Positions 1-9,113 of a DNA stretch of 64,000 bases are shown here, in pieces. The stretch is from Maritimibacter alkaliphilus (GTDB lineage: Bacteria; Pseudomonadota; Alphaproteobacteria; Rhodobacterales; Rhodobacteraceae), in the NCBI RefSeq assembly GCF_019801605.1, contig NZ_JAHVIT010000005.1:62001-126000 (forward strand), given 5' to 3'. The position numbers were made by a program, and so were the translations under genes. The notes below the pieces were generated by a model. That model did no database searches, had not been told where the DNA came from, and was given only the letters and a program-made list of their open reading frames with translations. The stretch's first letter is position 1. Each line of letters starts with the position of its first letter.

Positions 1-10
1 GCCACCGTCC

Positions 11-1054
11 TTATGTCCTCTCCCATAGCCACGCCCCGTCCTCCCGTTTGCGCCGTGTCGCCTGTCCGTCCTCGAGGAGGTAGTTCAGGTGGGCCACGGT
101 TTCCACAAGCGCGAGGCCGAAAACACGTTCGTCGATGGCGCGCTTGAAGAGCGGCGGGAAACACTCGACCGCGACACGCGGCGTGGCGAGGTGATCACGC
201 AGCCGGGCGAGCGCCCCGTAGTGGTTCTCGGACATCTGGCGCAGGCGCAGGGGCAGGCCGGTGAAGGGCAGCTTGTGCCCGCCGAGGATCAGCTGGTCCT
301 CGCGGGCGTAATCGGCAAAGCGGGCGCAGCTGTCGAGCCATTCCGCCAGCGGGTTGGCCTCGGGCTCCGAGGCATTGACGCCGATGTTCGCGCTGATCGA
401 GGGCAGCAGCTGGTCGCCGCCGATGACAAGGTTGTCGTCGAGGCTCCAGAAGGTCGCGTGTTCCGGCGCATGGCCGTCGCCGGTGCGGATGACCCAGTCG
501 CGCCCGCCCATGCGCCAGCGCTGCCCGTCCTTCAGGCGGGTGTAGCCGGTGGGGATGGGCCAGACCATGTCCTTGAAATTGAAGGGCCGCTCGGCCCGCT
601 TGCGGGCCAGCATCTCGGGGCTGAGCCCGGCCGCCTGCCAGTAGGCCACGGAGGCGGCGGTCGCCTCCGTCTCCTCGTCAAGCTGGAGCATCCGCGTGGT
701 GAGCCAGCTGGTCCGGGTGGCGGCGAGCGGGGCGCCCTGGGTCTCCATCAGCCAGCCGGCGAGGCCCGCGTGATCCGGATGGTGGTGGGTCAGCACCACC
801 TGTCGCACGGGCTTGCCCGCCAGCGGACCGTCGAGCGCCGCCTGCAAAGCGGCAAGGCAGCCCTCGGTCCAGATGCCGGTGTCGATGATCGTCCAGCCAT
901 CGCCCTCGTCCAGCGCGTAGACATTCACATGGTCCAGCGCCATCGGCAGGGGGAGCCGCAGCCAGAGCACGCCCTCCGCCACCTCGATCGCCTCGCCCGG
1001 TGCCGGGGGAGTGTCCCAGGGTGTGCGGATCGTGCCCGCTGCGCCATCCATCAT
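11..1054 (-). CDS. MBL-fold metallo-hydrolase
   Basis: This is a 347-residue metallo-beta-lactamase-fold hydrolase. The metal-binding signature THHHPDH is at residues 89-95, followed by further conserved elements GDGHAPEH and a GGDQ loop, as in glyoxalase II-like and MBL thioesterase-like enzymes. The substrate cannot be read from the sequence. Its ATG overlaps the TGA of the upstream acyl-CoA dehydrogenase (ATGA), so the two are translationally coupled. That context suggests a thioester or other CoA-linked product as substrate (inference). The C-terminal part is a helical extension after the MBL core. There is no signal peptide, so it is cytoplasmic. Confidence 0.88.
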   Translation of the reverse strand: MMDGAAGTIRTPWDTPPAPGEAIEVAEGVLWLRLPLPMALDHVNVYALDEGDGWTIIDTGIWTEGCLAALQAALDGPLAGKPVRQVVLTHHHPDHAGLAGWLMETQGAPLAATRTSWLTTRMLQLDEETEATAASVAYWQAAGLSPEMLARKRAERPFNFKDMVWPIPTGYTRLKDGQRWRMGGRDWVIRTGDGHAPEHATFWSLDDNLVIGGDQLLPSISANIGVNASEPEANPLAEWLDSCARFADYAREDQLILGGHKLPFTGLPLRLRQMSENHYGALARLRDHLATPRVAVECFPPLFKRAIDERVFGLALVETVAHLNYLLEDGQATRRKREDGAWLWERT

Positions 1055-2769
1055 GTGCCGGTCAGCTCCTCGATGCTGAGCGCGTAGAGCCCCTCGGCCC
1101 CGGCCATCGCGTGGGTGGCCAATGCGCTGTGTTCCGGCAGCAGGCGGTCCACGTAGAACTGCGCCAGCTTGTGCCGGGGTCCCGCCTCGCCCTCCTCGGC
1201 GATGGCGGCCTTGAGGTGATAATACCCCCCCAGCACGCGGGCGAAAGCCCCCAGATAGGGGACGGAGCCCGCGAAGCGGTCGTTCATCTCCTGCCCGACC
1301 ATCCATTCGGTGGCCTCGCGCAGGGTCTCGGCCGCCTGCCAGACCGGCTCGGCCAGGGTGGCGTGGCTGGTACGGGCGCTCTCCGAAAGGGCCTGGATTT
1401 CCTCTAGGAGGCCATAGGCCTGCTCGCCGCCGTCCATCATCTTGCGGCCCACGAGGTCCATCGCCTGGATGCCGTTGGTGCCCTCGTAGATCGCGGTGAC
1501 GCGCACGTCGCGGAAGAACTGCGCCGCGCCGGTCTCCTCGATGAAGCCCATGCCGCCGTGCACCTGCACGCCCATGTCGGACACGCGGCACCCGACGTCG
1601 GTGCCGAAGGCCTTGGCGATCGGCGTCAGGAAGGCCGCGCGGGCGTTCCAGTCCGCATCGCCCGTGGCCCGGCCCATGTCCAACGCCACGGCGCAGGCAA
1701 GCGCGATGGCGCGCGAGGCGAAGATCTCGGCCTTCATGGTCAGCAGCATCCGGCGCACGTCGGCGTGGTCGACAATGCCGCCCGGCCCCTCGACCGGCGT
1801 CTTGCCCTGCTTGCGGTCCAGGGCATACTCCAGCGCCGCCTGATACGCCCCCTCGGCCGAGCCGATGCCCTGAACGCCCACGCCGAGGCGGGCGTTGTTC
1901 ATCATGGTGAACATGGCGGCCATGCCCTTGTGGGGGGCGCCCACCAGCCAGCCTTTGGCCCCGTCGAATTCCATCACGGCGGTCGGCGAGCCGTGCAGGC
2001 CCATCTTGTGCTCCAGCGAGACGACGCGCAGGGAATTCGCCTCCCCCGGCGTGCCGTCGTCCTTCGGCAGGTACTTGGGCACCATGAAGAGGCTGATGCC
2101 GCGCGTGCCCGGCGCACCGTCGGGCAGCCGCGCCAGCACGAGGTGGCAGACGTTTCCGCCGAAGTCGTGATCGCCCCAGGAGATATAGATCTTCTGGCCC
2201 GTGACGGCATAGGTGCCATCCTCCAGCGGCTCTGCCTTCGATCGCAGCGCGCCCACGTCGGACCCGGCCTGCGGCTCGGTCAGGTTCATCGTGCCGGTCC
2301 ATTCGCCGCTGATCAGCTTGGGCAGGTAGAGCGCCTTCATCTCGGCGCTGGCGTGATGTTCCAGCGCCTCGATCTGGCCCTGCGTCAGCAGCGGGTTCAG
2401 CCCCAGCGACAGGCAGGCACCGCTGATCATGTCGTTGAAGGCGGTGGTCAGCGCCAGCGGCAGGCCCATGCCGCCGAACGCCTCGGGCGCGGAAATGCCG
2501 ACCCAGCCGCCCTCGGCAATCGCCTTGTAGCCCTCGTGGAACCCGGGCGAGGTCCGCACCACGCCGTTCTCCAGCACGGCAGGATGCAGGTCGCCATTCC
2601 GGCGCAGCGGCGCAAGGATGTCGTCGTTCAGGCGGGCGGCCTCGGTGAGGATCGCCTCGACCGTTTCGGCGGTCGCTTCCGCGAACATATCGGTTGCGGA
2701 AACCTGATCGAGGCCGACGACCTTGTCGAACAGGAACGTGAAGTCGCGCACAGGCGATTGATACGGCAT
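1051..2769 (-). CDS. Acyl-CoA dehydrogenase, DmdC-like large type
   Basis: FAD-dependent acyl-CoA dehydrogenase of 572 residues, longer than the ~380-residue short-chain family. It has the N-terminal helical domain, the middle beta domain (TEPQAGSD near residue 215), the C-terminal helical domain, and an extra C-terminal domain of about 130 residues. The catalytic base is probably Glu429 in IYEGTNGIQ. This architecture is that of the 3-methylmercaptopropionyl-CoA dehydrogenase (DmdC) group in marine Rhodobacterales, although related members act on other acyl-CoAs. No dmdA, dmdB or dmdD lies nearby, so the substrate is open. It is first in a two-gene operon with the MBL hydrolase (4-bp overlap). 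Confidence 0.9.
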   Translation of the reverse strand: MPYQSPVRDFTFLFDKVVGLDQVSATDMFAEATAETVEAILTEAARLNDDILAPLRRNGDLHPAVLENGVVRTSPGFHEGYKAIAEGGWVGISAPEAFGGMGLPLALTTAFNDMISGACLSLGLNPLLTQGQIEALEHHASAEMKALYLPKLISGEWTGTMNLTEPQAGSDVGALRSKAEPLEDGTYAVTGQKIYISWGDHDFGGNVCHLVLARLPDGAPGTRGISLFMVPKYLPKDDGTPGEANSLRVVSLEHKMGLHGSPTAVMEFDGAKGWLVGAPHKGMAAMFTMMNNARLGVGVQGIGSAEGAYQAALEYALDRKQGKTPVEGPGGIVDHADVRRMLLTMKAEIFASRAIALACAVALDMGRATGDADWNARAAFLTPIAKAFGTDVGCRVSDMGVQVHGGMGFIEETGAAQFFRDVRVTAIYEGTNGIQAMDLVGRKMMDGGEQAYGLLEEIQALSESARTSHATLAEPVWQAAETLREATEWMVGQEMNDRFAGSVPYLGAFARVLGGYYHLKAAIAEEGEAGPRHKLAQFYVDRLLPEHSALATHAMAGAEGLYALSIEELTGT

Positions 2770-2962
2770 GGCTTGGTCCTCCCCTTCGGCACCTTGGCAT
2801 AGCGGCTGAGCGCCTGTAACAACTGGGTGGCACGTATCGTATGAGCGCGCCCCCTGTCATCAACTGGAACGCAGCGTCATAGCGTCGCTCCACGACGTGG
2901 CGTCCGAAGGCCGGCACGGCCCGCGCCCCCATCCCTGATCCCGGCCCGAGGTGCCCTGCCCG

Positions 2963-3949
2963 ATGTCCCAGACCCGTCTCCTGCCCGCCGATGACACCGG
3001 AAAGGACGGCGCCGCCGCCATCCTGCGCGCCGGTGGCCTCGTCGCGATGCCGACCGAGACGGTCTACGGGCTGGCGGCCGATGCGCGCTCGGACGTCGCC
3101 GTGGCGCGGATCTTCGAGGCCAAGGGCCGGCCGCGCTTCAACCCGTTGATCGTGCACCTGCCCGATATCGCCACCGCGCGCCGCCTGGTGAAATGGGATG
3201 ACCGGGCCGAGGCCGTCGCGCAGGCCTTCTGGCCCGGCCCGCTGACGCTGGTCCTGCCGCTGGCCGAAAACGCCGGGCTGTCGCCGCTGGTGACGGCCGG
3301 GCTCGACAGTGTGGCGCTGCGGGTGCCTGCGCATCCGCTGGCGCGTGACCTGCTGCTGCGCTTCGGCGGCCCGCTGGCCGCCCCCTCCGCCAACCCCTCG
3401 GGCCGGGTCAGCCCGACCGAGCCTGCCCACGTGATGGAGGCGCTCAATGGACGGATCGAGGCCGTGCTGGATGGCGGGCCCTGCGCGGTCGGGGTCGAAT
3501 CCACGATCCTCGGCCTGACGCACGACACCCCGCGCCTGCTGCGCCCCGGCGGCCTGCCGGCGGAGGCTCTGGCGGAGGTGCTGGGAGCGATGCCGCAGCC
3601 GCCCGAGGCCGCGGCCGGGATCACCGCGCCCGGGCAGATGACCTCGCATTACGCGCCGCGCGGGCGGGTCCGGCTGGAGGCCATCGCGCCCGAGCCGGGC
3701 GAGACCTACCTCGGCTTCGGTCCCCTGCCGGCGGGAGCCGAGGGCGCGATGACGCTTTCCGCCTCGGGTGACATCGTGGAGGCCGCCGCGCGGCTCTTCC
3801 ATTGCCTGCATGAGCTGGACCGGGCCGGGGCCGAGAGAATCGCGGTGGCCCCGGTGCCGGATCGCGGTCTGGGGCGGGCGATCAATGACCGGCTGCGCCG
3901 CGCCGCCGCCCCACGGGGAGGTCCCGAATCGACCTCCTATGCGCCGTAA
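2963..3949 (+). CDS. L-threonylcarbamoyladenylate synthase (Sua5 type)
   Basis: Makes threonylcarbamoyl-AMP from Thr, bicarbonate and ATP for the t6A37 modification of ANN-decoding tRNAs. The N-terminal YrdC/TsaC domain (about 200 residues) carries the family signature PTETVYGLAAD and KGRPRFNPL. It is followed by a linker with SHYAPRG and the C-terminal Sua5 domain, so this is the two-domain Sua5 form, not the short TsaC. The ATG at 2963 was chosen; an in-frame GTG at 2951 is possible. It diverges from the acyl-CoA dehydrogenase operon and converges with the yqgE-like gene. Confidence 0.93.
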   Translation: MSQTRLLPADDTGKDGAAAILRAGGLVAMPTETVYGLAADARSDVAVARIFEAKGRPRFNPLIVHLPDIATARRLVKWDDRAEAVAQAFWPGPLTLVLPLAENAGLSPLVTAGLDSVALRVPAHPLARDLLLRFGGPLAAPSANPSGRVSPTEPAHVMEALNGRIEAVLDGGPCAVGVESTILGLTHDTPRLLRPGGLPAEALAEVLGAMPQPPEAAAGITAPGQMTSHYAPRGRVRLEAIAPEPGETYLGFGPLPAGAEGAMTLSASGDIVEAAARLFHCLHELDRAGAERIAVAPVPDRGLGRAINDRLRRAAAPRGGPESTSYAP

Positions 3950-3956
3950 AGCGATT

Positions 3957-3976
3957 CTGACGCCAAAGCACGTCAG
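3957..3976. terminator. Short hairpin between convergent genes
   Basis: CTGACG and CGTCAG form a 6-bp stem with an 8-nt loop, between the Sua5 stop and the stop of the opposing YqgE gene. It has no T-run. A bidirectional terminator role is inferred only from its position. Confidence 0.35.
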
Positions 3977-4560
3977 GCGTGGCCGGCCTGCCCGGAAAGG
4001 TTGCGCGGAGAGATCCCCTGGGCCTGCATCGACAGCGCCCACTTCCGATCGTCGGGCGCGTGGAAGACCAGCTCCGCGCTCGCCTCGCCCAGAAGCCAGC
4101 CGTTCTCGGAAAGCTCCCGCTCCAGCTGCCCCGGCCCCCAGCCGCAATAGCCGAGCGCGACCATCGTCTCGAGCGGACCCTGCCCGCCCGCGACGTCCTC
4201 GAGGATGTCGCGGGTGGCGGTCAGGCAGATGCCGGGCCGCACGTTGATTGTTGAAAGGACAGAGGAATACTCCGCCGAATGCAGGACGAAGCCGCGCTCC
4301 GGCTCGACCGGGCCACCGGCGTAGACGATCAGGTCGTCCTCGATCCCCGGCTTGTCGATGTTGAGCTGTTCCAGCATCTGCGAGAGATGCACATCGCGGG
4401 TCGGATGGTTGACCATGAGGCCCATGGCCCCGTCCGGTGAATGGGCGCAGAGCAGGATCACGCCATGCTCGAACCGTTCATCCCGCAACCCCGGCATGGC
4501 AATCAGAAGTTGCCCTGTCAAATTGGAGATATCTGCCAAGATTCTATGCCGCCCGCGCAA
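3973..4560 (-). CDS. YqgE/AlgH family protein (DUF179)
   Basis: A 195-residue protein of the YqgE/AlgH (DUF179) family. Family signatures are LTGQLLIAMPGLRDERFEHGV near the start, then GLMVNHPT, YAGGPVE and GYCGWGPGQLE. The biochemical function of the family is not established, though it is widespread in Proteobacteria. No ATG or GTG is available upstream of the conserved core. The frame offers only TTG codons at 4560, 4539 and 4521, so initiation is probably at TTG; AGGG lies just before the 4560 TTG. The ends of this gene and Sua5 converge with 23 bp between them. Confidence 0.88.
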   Translation of the reverse strand: MRGRHRILADISNLTGQLLIAMPGLRDERFEHGVILLCAHSPDGAMGLMVNHPTRDVHLSQMLEQLNIDKPGIEDDLIVYAGGPVEPERGFVLHSAEYSSVLSTINVRPGICLTATRDILEDVAGGQGPLETMVALGYCGWGPGQLERELSENGWLLGEASAELVFHAPDDRKWALSMQAQGISPRNLSGQAGHA

Positions 4561-4685
4561 TGCCCTGTTCGAATACGTATCAGCATGATGCCAAAAGGCG
4601 TCACTGGCAAGCTGCTTCGCGATGTGACAATTCCCTAACCCGAATGTGAGTTGTCCGAAGGCCCGGAATGGCGCATCGATCAGGC

Positions 4686-5525
4686 ATGAGCACCACAGTC
4701 CGACCTTCCCGCCGGAGCCGCCTTCTGGGGCTGCTGGCCGGGGCCTGCGCGGCCCTCCTGCCCGTCACGAGTCACGCCGAGACACCCGGCCTGCTGGGCG
4801 CGACGGTCTCTGCCAAGCTGGTGGAGGGCTGGCGCCTGCCGGACGGCAGCCACATGGCCGGGCTGGAACTGGACCTCGCGCCGGGATGGAAGACCTACTG
4901 GCGCGCGCCCGGTGATGCCGGCGTGCCGCCCAGCTTCGACTGGCGCGGGTCGCGCAACCTCGACCGGGTCGAGGTGATGTGGCCCACGCCCTCGGTCTTC
5001 GACAGCGGCGGCTACCGCACCATCGGCTACAAGGACCGGGTGATCCTGCCGCTGCGGATCTATCCCCGCGATGCGGGCGCCGCCGTGCGGCTTGAGGGCG
5101 AGGTCGAACTGGGCGTCTGTCAGGACACCTGCTTGCTCACGACGCTGGACCTCGACGGTGCCGTGGACGGCGCCGGCACCCGTACGCCGGCCCTCGCCGC
5201 GGCCCTCGCCGATCAGCCCTACACCGCGCGCGAGGCCCGCGTCGGTCGCGTCAGTTGCCGGATCGCCCCCGCCGCGGATGGCCTGACGCTCACCGCCGAG
5301 ATCGAGATGCCCTCTGCCGGGGGGCAGGAGATCGCCGTGATCGAGACGCCGGACCCGATGATCTGGGTCGCCCCGGCCGAGACGGCGCGGCGCGGCGGCA
5401 CGCTGGTGGCCCGGACGGAGCTGGTGCACAGCGCCGGCGGCGCCTTCGCGCTGGAACGGTCCCAGCTGCGCATCACAGTGCTCGGTCAGCACCACGCCGT
5501 CGATATCCACGGCTGCAAGGGCTGA
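4686..5525 (+). CDS. DsbD N-domain-like periplasmic protein
   Basis: Secreted protein of 279 residues. Basic residues and a hydrophobic stretch end in an ASHA-E type signal-peptidase site near residue 31. The mature part resembles the N-terminal immunoglobulin-like thiol-disulfide domain of DsbD (DsbD-alpha), with the pair in GVCQDTC. The DsbD membrane domain and thioredoxin domain are absent from this polypeptide and from its neighbours. It may receive electrons from a separate CcdA-like protein (inference). ATG 4686 was preferred over 4668 because the signal peptide begins there. Confidence 0.8.
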   Translation: MSTTVRPSRRSRLLGLLAGACAALLPVTSHAETPGLLGATVSAKLVEGWRLPDGSHMAGLELDLAPGWKTYWRAPGDAGVPPSFDWRGSRNLDRVEVMWPTPSVFDSGGYRTIGYKDRVILPLRIYPRDAGAAVRLEGEVELGVCQDTCLLTTLDLDGAVDGAGTRTPALAAALADQPYTAREARVGRVSCRIAPAADGLTLTAEIEMPSAGGQEIAVIETPDPMIWVAPAETARRGGTLVARTELVHSAGGAFALERSQLRITVLGQHHAVDIHGCKG

Positions 5526-5571
5526 TCCGCCTCCTACCGCCGCCGCGATCCTGATCCGCCCGAGGCTGTCA

Positions 5572-5616
5572 CCGGAAAATGCGCATTTTCCGGACCGTTT
5601 TCTTTGAAGAAAACGG
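5572..5616. repeat. Double-hairpin intergenic element, copy 1
   Basis: Two adjacent 22-nt palindromes separated by one A. The first (5572-5593) is perfect and reads CCGGAAAATG outward from its left arm. The second (5595-5616) has 10-bp arms starting CCGTTTTCTT with a 2-nt centre. The same layout recurs at 61450-61494 and in variant form at 35029 and 61551. It lies between convergent genes, so it could act as a transcription terminator. Confidence 0.8.
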
Positions 5617-5684
5617 GCAGGGCCTCGCCGGTCGTCTTCGTCCGCTCCACTTCACTCAGCCGCAAGCCGCTCAGGCCCGCCCCC

Positions 5685-8600
5685 TCAAGCGTGCGCGCGA
5701 CGCCGCAGGGCGACGCCCCCGGCCCCGAGCGCGAAGAGCAGCACCGACAGCACCAGCGCCCCGGCCACGAAGACTGCCATGGCCGCCAGCATCGGCGCGG
5801 CCCCCGCAAGCGGCAGGGCCGCCCCCAGCCACGCGGGCAGCGCGCCGGTCACCGCGACCCAACCCATGGTCGCCGCCAGCCAGCCCAGCACCAGCACCAC
5901 GCCCGCCGCCAGCAGCCCCTGCATGGCCCGCGCCGGGTGGCCACGGGCCCGCACGCTGCCGCGCAGGGCCCGGCGCAGCGCCGTCATCTGGCGCCGCAGG
6001 TCGTGCTGCATCGCCATCAGTGCCGGTACCACCAGCAGCACGAGAAGCATCCCGAACCCAAGGCCATAGACCAGCGTGATCACCGTGGGCCGCAGGAACT
6101 GCGCCTGCGAAGAGCTCTCATAGAGCAGCGGCGCAAGGCCCAGCACCGTCGTCAGCGTGGTCAGAAGGACGGGCCGCAGCCGGTCCGCCGTGCCCTCGAT
6201 GATCGCGGGGAAGAGGCCCCGGCTCTCGGCGTATTCGTCGATCGTTGTCACCAGCACGATGGAATCGTTGATGATGATCCCGGTCATCCCCAGCAGGCCC
6301 ACGACGGTGAACATCGACATCGGCACATCCCAGAGCCCGTGGCCGTAGATCGTGCCGACCAGCCCGAAGGGAATGATCGCCATCACCACCAGTGGCCGCG
6401 TCCAGCTGGAGAAGACCCAGGCCAGCGTCAGGTAGATCCCCGTCAGCACCATCACCAGCCCGGTGAAGGCATCGCCAAGGAACTCGTCCTCCTGCTCGCT
6501 CAGCCCCGCCATGCGCCAGTCGACCTGATGGCGCGAGGCGACATCAGGCAGGATCTCCTGTTCCAGGGCGCGGGAAATCTCGGCGGCCCGTGCCGGGTCG
6601 TCCTCGGAGATGTCGCCATTGACCGAGAGCACCCGCAGCCCGTTCTCGCGCCGCACGGTGGAGAAGCCCGACCGCCGCTCGACCCGCACGATATCCGCCA
6701 GCGGCACGTAGCTGCCCGCGGCGGTGCGCAGCTGGATGCGGGTCAGGAAGTCGGCGGTCAGCTCGTCCTCGGGCAGTTCCACCCGGATCGTCGCGCTGCG
6801 CGGCCCGTCGGGATAGGTCGCCGCCTCGATCCCGTTCAGCCGGTGGCGCAGGACGGTGCCCAGATCGGCGGTGGTGAAGCCCAGCACCTGCCCCTGCGGC
6901 GTCAGTTCGAGGATCAGCTCTTCCTTGTCGTAGGAGAGGTTGTCCTCCACTGCCGAAACCTCCGGATAGGGCAGCAGCGCCTGTTTCAGCGCCTCGGAGG
7001 CGGCCTTCAGCGTCTCGGCATTGGCGCCGTAGAACTGCACGTCCAGCGCATCGCCCCCGGGGCCGGAGCGCATGCCCCGGAAGGAGACGACCTCGGCCTG
7101 CGGGGTCTGCTGCACCTCTTCCTGGATATCGCCGAGGAAGGCGAAGCTGGAATAGGGCCGCAGGTCGGCGTCGATCAGCTCGATCGCGATGGAGCCCAGC
7201 AGGTCCCCGTCCTTGTTCTCGGTCCCCGAGAGGCCGCGCCCGGTGCTGCCGCCGACCTCGGTCAGGACATAGTCCACCGGGTTGCGGCCGTACTTCTCCT
7301 CGTAGCGCTTGGCGACCACGTTGGTGGCGCGCTGCATCTCGCGCATCATGGCAAAGGTGTCCTCGCGCGAGGCGCCCTCGACCATGGCGAAATTGCCCGA
7401 GATCGAGCCCTGTTCCGGCGAGTTGAAGAAGCGCCACGGCACGTCGCCCCGGATGAAGACCGCCACCTGCGAGGCAAAGACCGCGATCACGAGGGCCAGC
7501 ACCGGGTAGCGGGCCCGGATCACCCCCGCCATCAGCGGCCGGAAGAGCCGCAGGCTCATCCAGTCGAAGCCCCGGTTCACGAAGCGCGAGGGTGCGTCGT
7601 ACCAATGCCGCTCCCCCGCGTGGGCAAGGGCATGGGACATGTGGTTCGGCAGGATCAGGAAGCATTCGACCAGCGAGGCCAGCAGCACCACGATCACCGT
7701 GAAGGGAATGTCGCTGATCATCGAGCCGAAGTGCCCGCCGATCACCGTCAGCCCGAAGAAGGCGATCACCGTGGTCAGCGTCGCCGAGAAGACCGGCATC
7801 GCCATGCGGCGCGCCGCTGTCTCTGCGGCGCGGATCGGGCCCTCGCCGTAGCGGCGCAACCGGGCATCGGCATGTTCACCCACCACGATGGCGTCATCCA
7901 CGACGATGCCCATGGTGATGATCAGTGCGAAGAGCGAGATCATGTTGATCGTCAGGCCGGAGGCATACATCAGCGCGATGGCCGTCAGCATCGACACCGG
8001 GATACCGGCCGCGACCCAGACCGCCGTGCGCGCGTTGAGGAACAGGAACAGCAGCACGACCACCAGCCCCAGCCCCATCAGCCCGTTGTCCACGAGGATG
8101 TCGAGCCGCGCGGTGATCGATTCCGCCCGGGTGCGGATCAGGTCGATGGAGGTGCCTTCGGGCAGCGTCGGCCGCATCTCGGCGGCGACCTCCTCCACCT
8201 GGCGCTGGATCTTGATCGCATCGCCCTTCTCGGAGCGGTCGACCCGGATCGAGATCGCCGGGTTCTCGCCCACGTAGTAGGAGCGGTTGTAGTTCGACCC
8301 TTCCACCCGGATCGTGGCCACGTCGCCCACGGTCAGGTTGGAATTATCCGCATTGGTGCGCAGCACGATGCCCGCGATCTGGTCGGCGGAGCGTTTCTCG
8401 ATCCCGGTGCGGACACGGGCATTGGCCCCGGTCACGTCGCCCGCCGGATCGGCGTCCACCTCGGCCTCGATGGCATCCGCGATCTCGCGCATGGTGATGT
8501 CATGGGCGATGAGGTTGATCGAGGGCACCTCGACGACGGTATTGGGCGCGGCGACGCCCCGGATCGTGGTGCGGGTCACCCCCTCGGCAAAGAGGCGGGT

Positions 8601-9110
8601 GACGAACTCATCGGCGAAATTGCCCAGCTGTTCGGCGCCCACGGGCCCGGTGATCACCACGTCGGTGACCCGGTCGCGCCAGCCGCCGCGGCTGACCTCG
8701 GGGTCGTCGGCCTCCTCCGGCAGGTTGGTCACGGCGTCCACGGCGGTCTGCACGTCGTTGACGGCGCGGGCCATGTCCCAGTCCGGTTCGAACTCCACCG
8801 TCACCCGGGCCGAGCCTTCGCGCGACATGGAGGACGTCGCCGCCACGCCTTCCACCGCCAGCAGGGCAGGCTCCAGCAGCTGGACGATGGCGGCATCCAC
8901 GTCCTCCGCCCCGGCACCGTCCCAGCTGACAGAAACGTCGATGTCGTCGATCACCACGTCGGGAAAGAACTGCGCCCGCATCCGGGGCACGGCGGCCATG
9001 CCGAGGGCCAGAAGCACCACCAGCAGCAGGTTGGCGGCAGTGCGGTGGCGGGTGAAATAGGACAGGAGGCCCTTTGCCTCGCCCAGATCGCGCTCCTCCC
9101 GGTGGGCCAT
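5685..9110 (-). CDS. RND-family efflux permease
   Basis: Inner-membrane proton-driven efflux pump of the AcrB/MexB (HAE1) superfamily, 1141 residues. Visible features are TM1 after residue 20, periplasmic porter loops, the TM4 motif GIVVDDAIVV with the paired Asp of the proton relay, and the second-half repeat with GMTGIIINDSIVL. It follows its periplasmic adaptor with a 3-bp gap, so the two form an operon. No outer-membrane channel gene is adjacent, so a TolC-like protein elsewhere is likely. The last 100 residues lie beyond the usual end of the family and add one or two hydrophobic segments. The substrate cannot be inferred. Confidence 0.95.
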   Translation of the reverse strand: MAHREERDLGEAKGLLSYFTRHRTAANLLLVVLLALGMAAVPRMRAQFFPDVVIDDIDVSVSWDGAGAEDVDAAIVQLLEPALLAVEGVAATSSMSREGSARVTVEFEPDWDMARAVNDVQTAVDAVTNLPEEADDPEVSRGGWRDRVTDVVITGPVGAEQLGNFADEFVTRLFAEGVTRTTIRGVAAPNTVVEVPSINLIAHDITMREIADAIEAEVDADPAGDVTGANARVRTGIEKRSADQIAGIVLRTNADNSNLTVGDVATIRVEGSNYNRSYYVGENPAISIRVDRSEKGDAIKIQRQVEEVAAEMRPTLPEGTSIDLIRTRAESITARLDILVDNGLMGLGLVVVLLFLFLNARTAVWVAAGIPVSMLTAIALMYASGLTINMISLFALIITMGIVVDDAIVVGEHADARLRRYGEGPIRAAETAARRMAMPVFSATLTTVIAFFGLTVIGGHFGSMISDIPFTVIVVLLASLVECFLILPNHMSHALAHAGERHWYDAPSRFVNRGFDWMSLRLFRPLMAGVIRARYPVLALVIAVFASQVAVFIRGDVPWRFFNSPEQGSISGNFAMVEGASREDTFAMMREMQRATNVVAKRYEEKYGRNPVDYVLTEVGGSTGRGLSGTENKDGDLLGSIAIELIDADLRPYSSFAFLGDIQEEVQQTPQAEVVSFRGMRSGPGGDALDVQFYGANAETLKAASEALKQALLPYPEVSAVEDNLSYDKEELILELTPQGQVLGFTTADLGTVLRHRLNGIEAATYPDGPRSATIRVELPEDELTADFLTRIQLRTAAGSYVPLADIVRVERRSGFSTVRRENGLRVLSVNGDISEDDPARAAEISRALEQEILPDVASRHQVDWRMAGLSEQEDEFLGDAFTGLVMVLTGIYLTLAWVFSSWTRPLVVMAIIPFGLVGTIYGHGLWDVPMSMFTVVGLLGMTGIIINDSIVLVTTIDEYAESRGLFPAIIEGTADRLRPVLLTTLTTVLGLAPLLYESSSQAQFLRPTVITLVYGLGFGMLLVLLVVPALMAMQHDLRRQMTALRRALRGSVRARGHPARAMQGLLAAGVVLVLGWLAATMGWVAVTGALPAWLGAALPLAGAAPMLAAMAVFVAGALVLSVLLFALGAGGVALRRRAHA

Positions 9111-9113
9111 GGG

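Noticed and set aside
1051-2769. A full DMSP demethylation (dmdABCD) locus
   Set aside because: Only a DmdC-like dehydrogenase is here; no dmdA, dmdB or dmdD is adjacent, so a DMSP role is not claimed.
11-4147. A very long open frame on the minus strand spanning the MBL gene, the acyl-CoA dehydrogenase region and Sua5
   Set aside because: Only its last 347 residues (the MBL protein) are real. The upstream part is antisense to Sua5 and out of frame with the acyl-CoA dehydrogenase, and is a GC-bias artefact.
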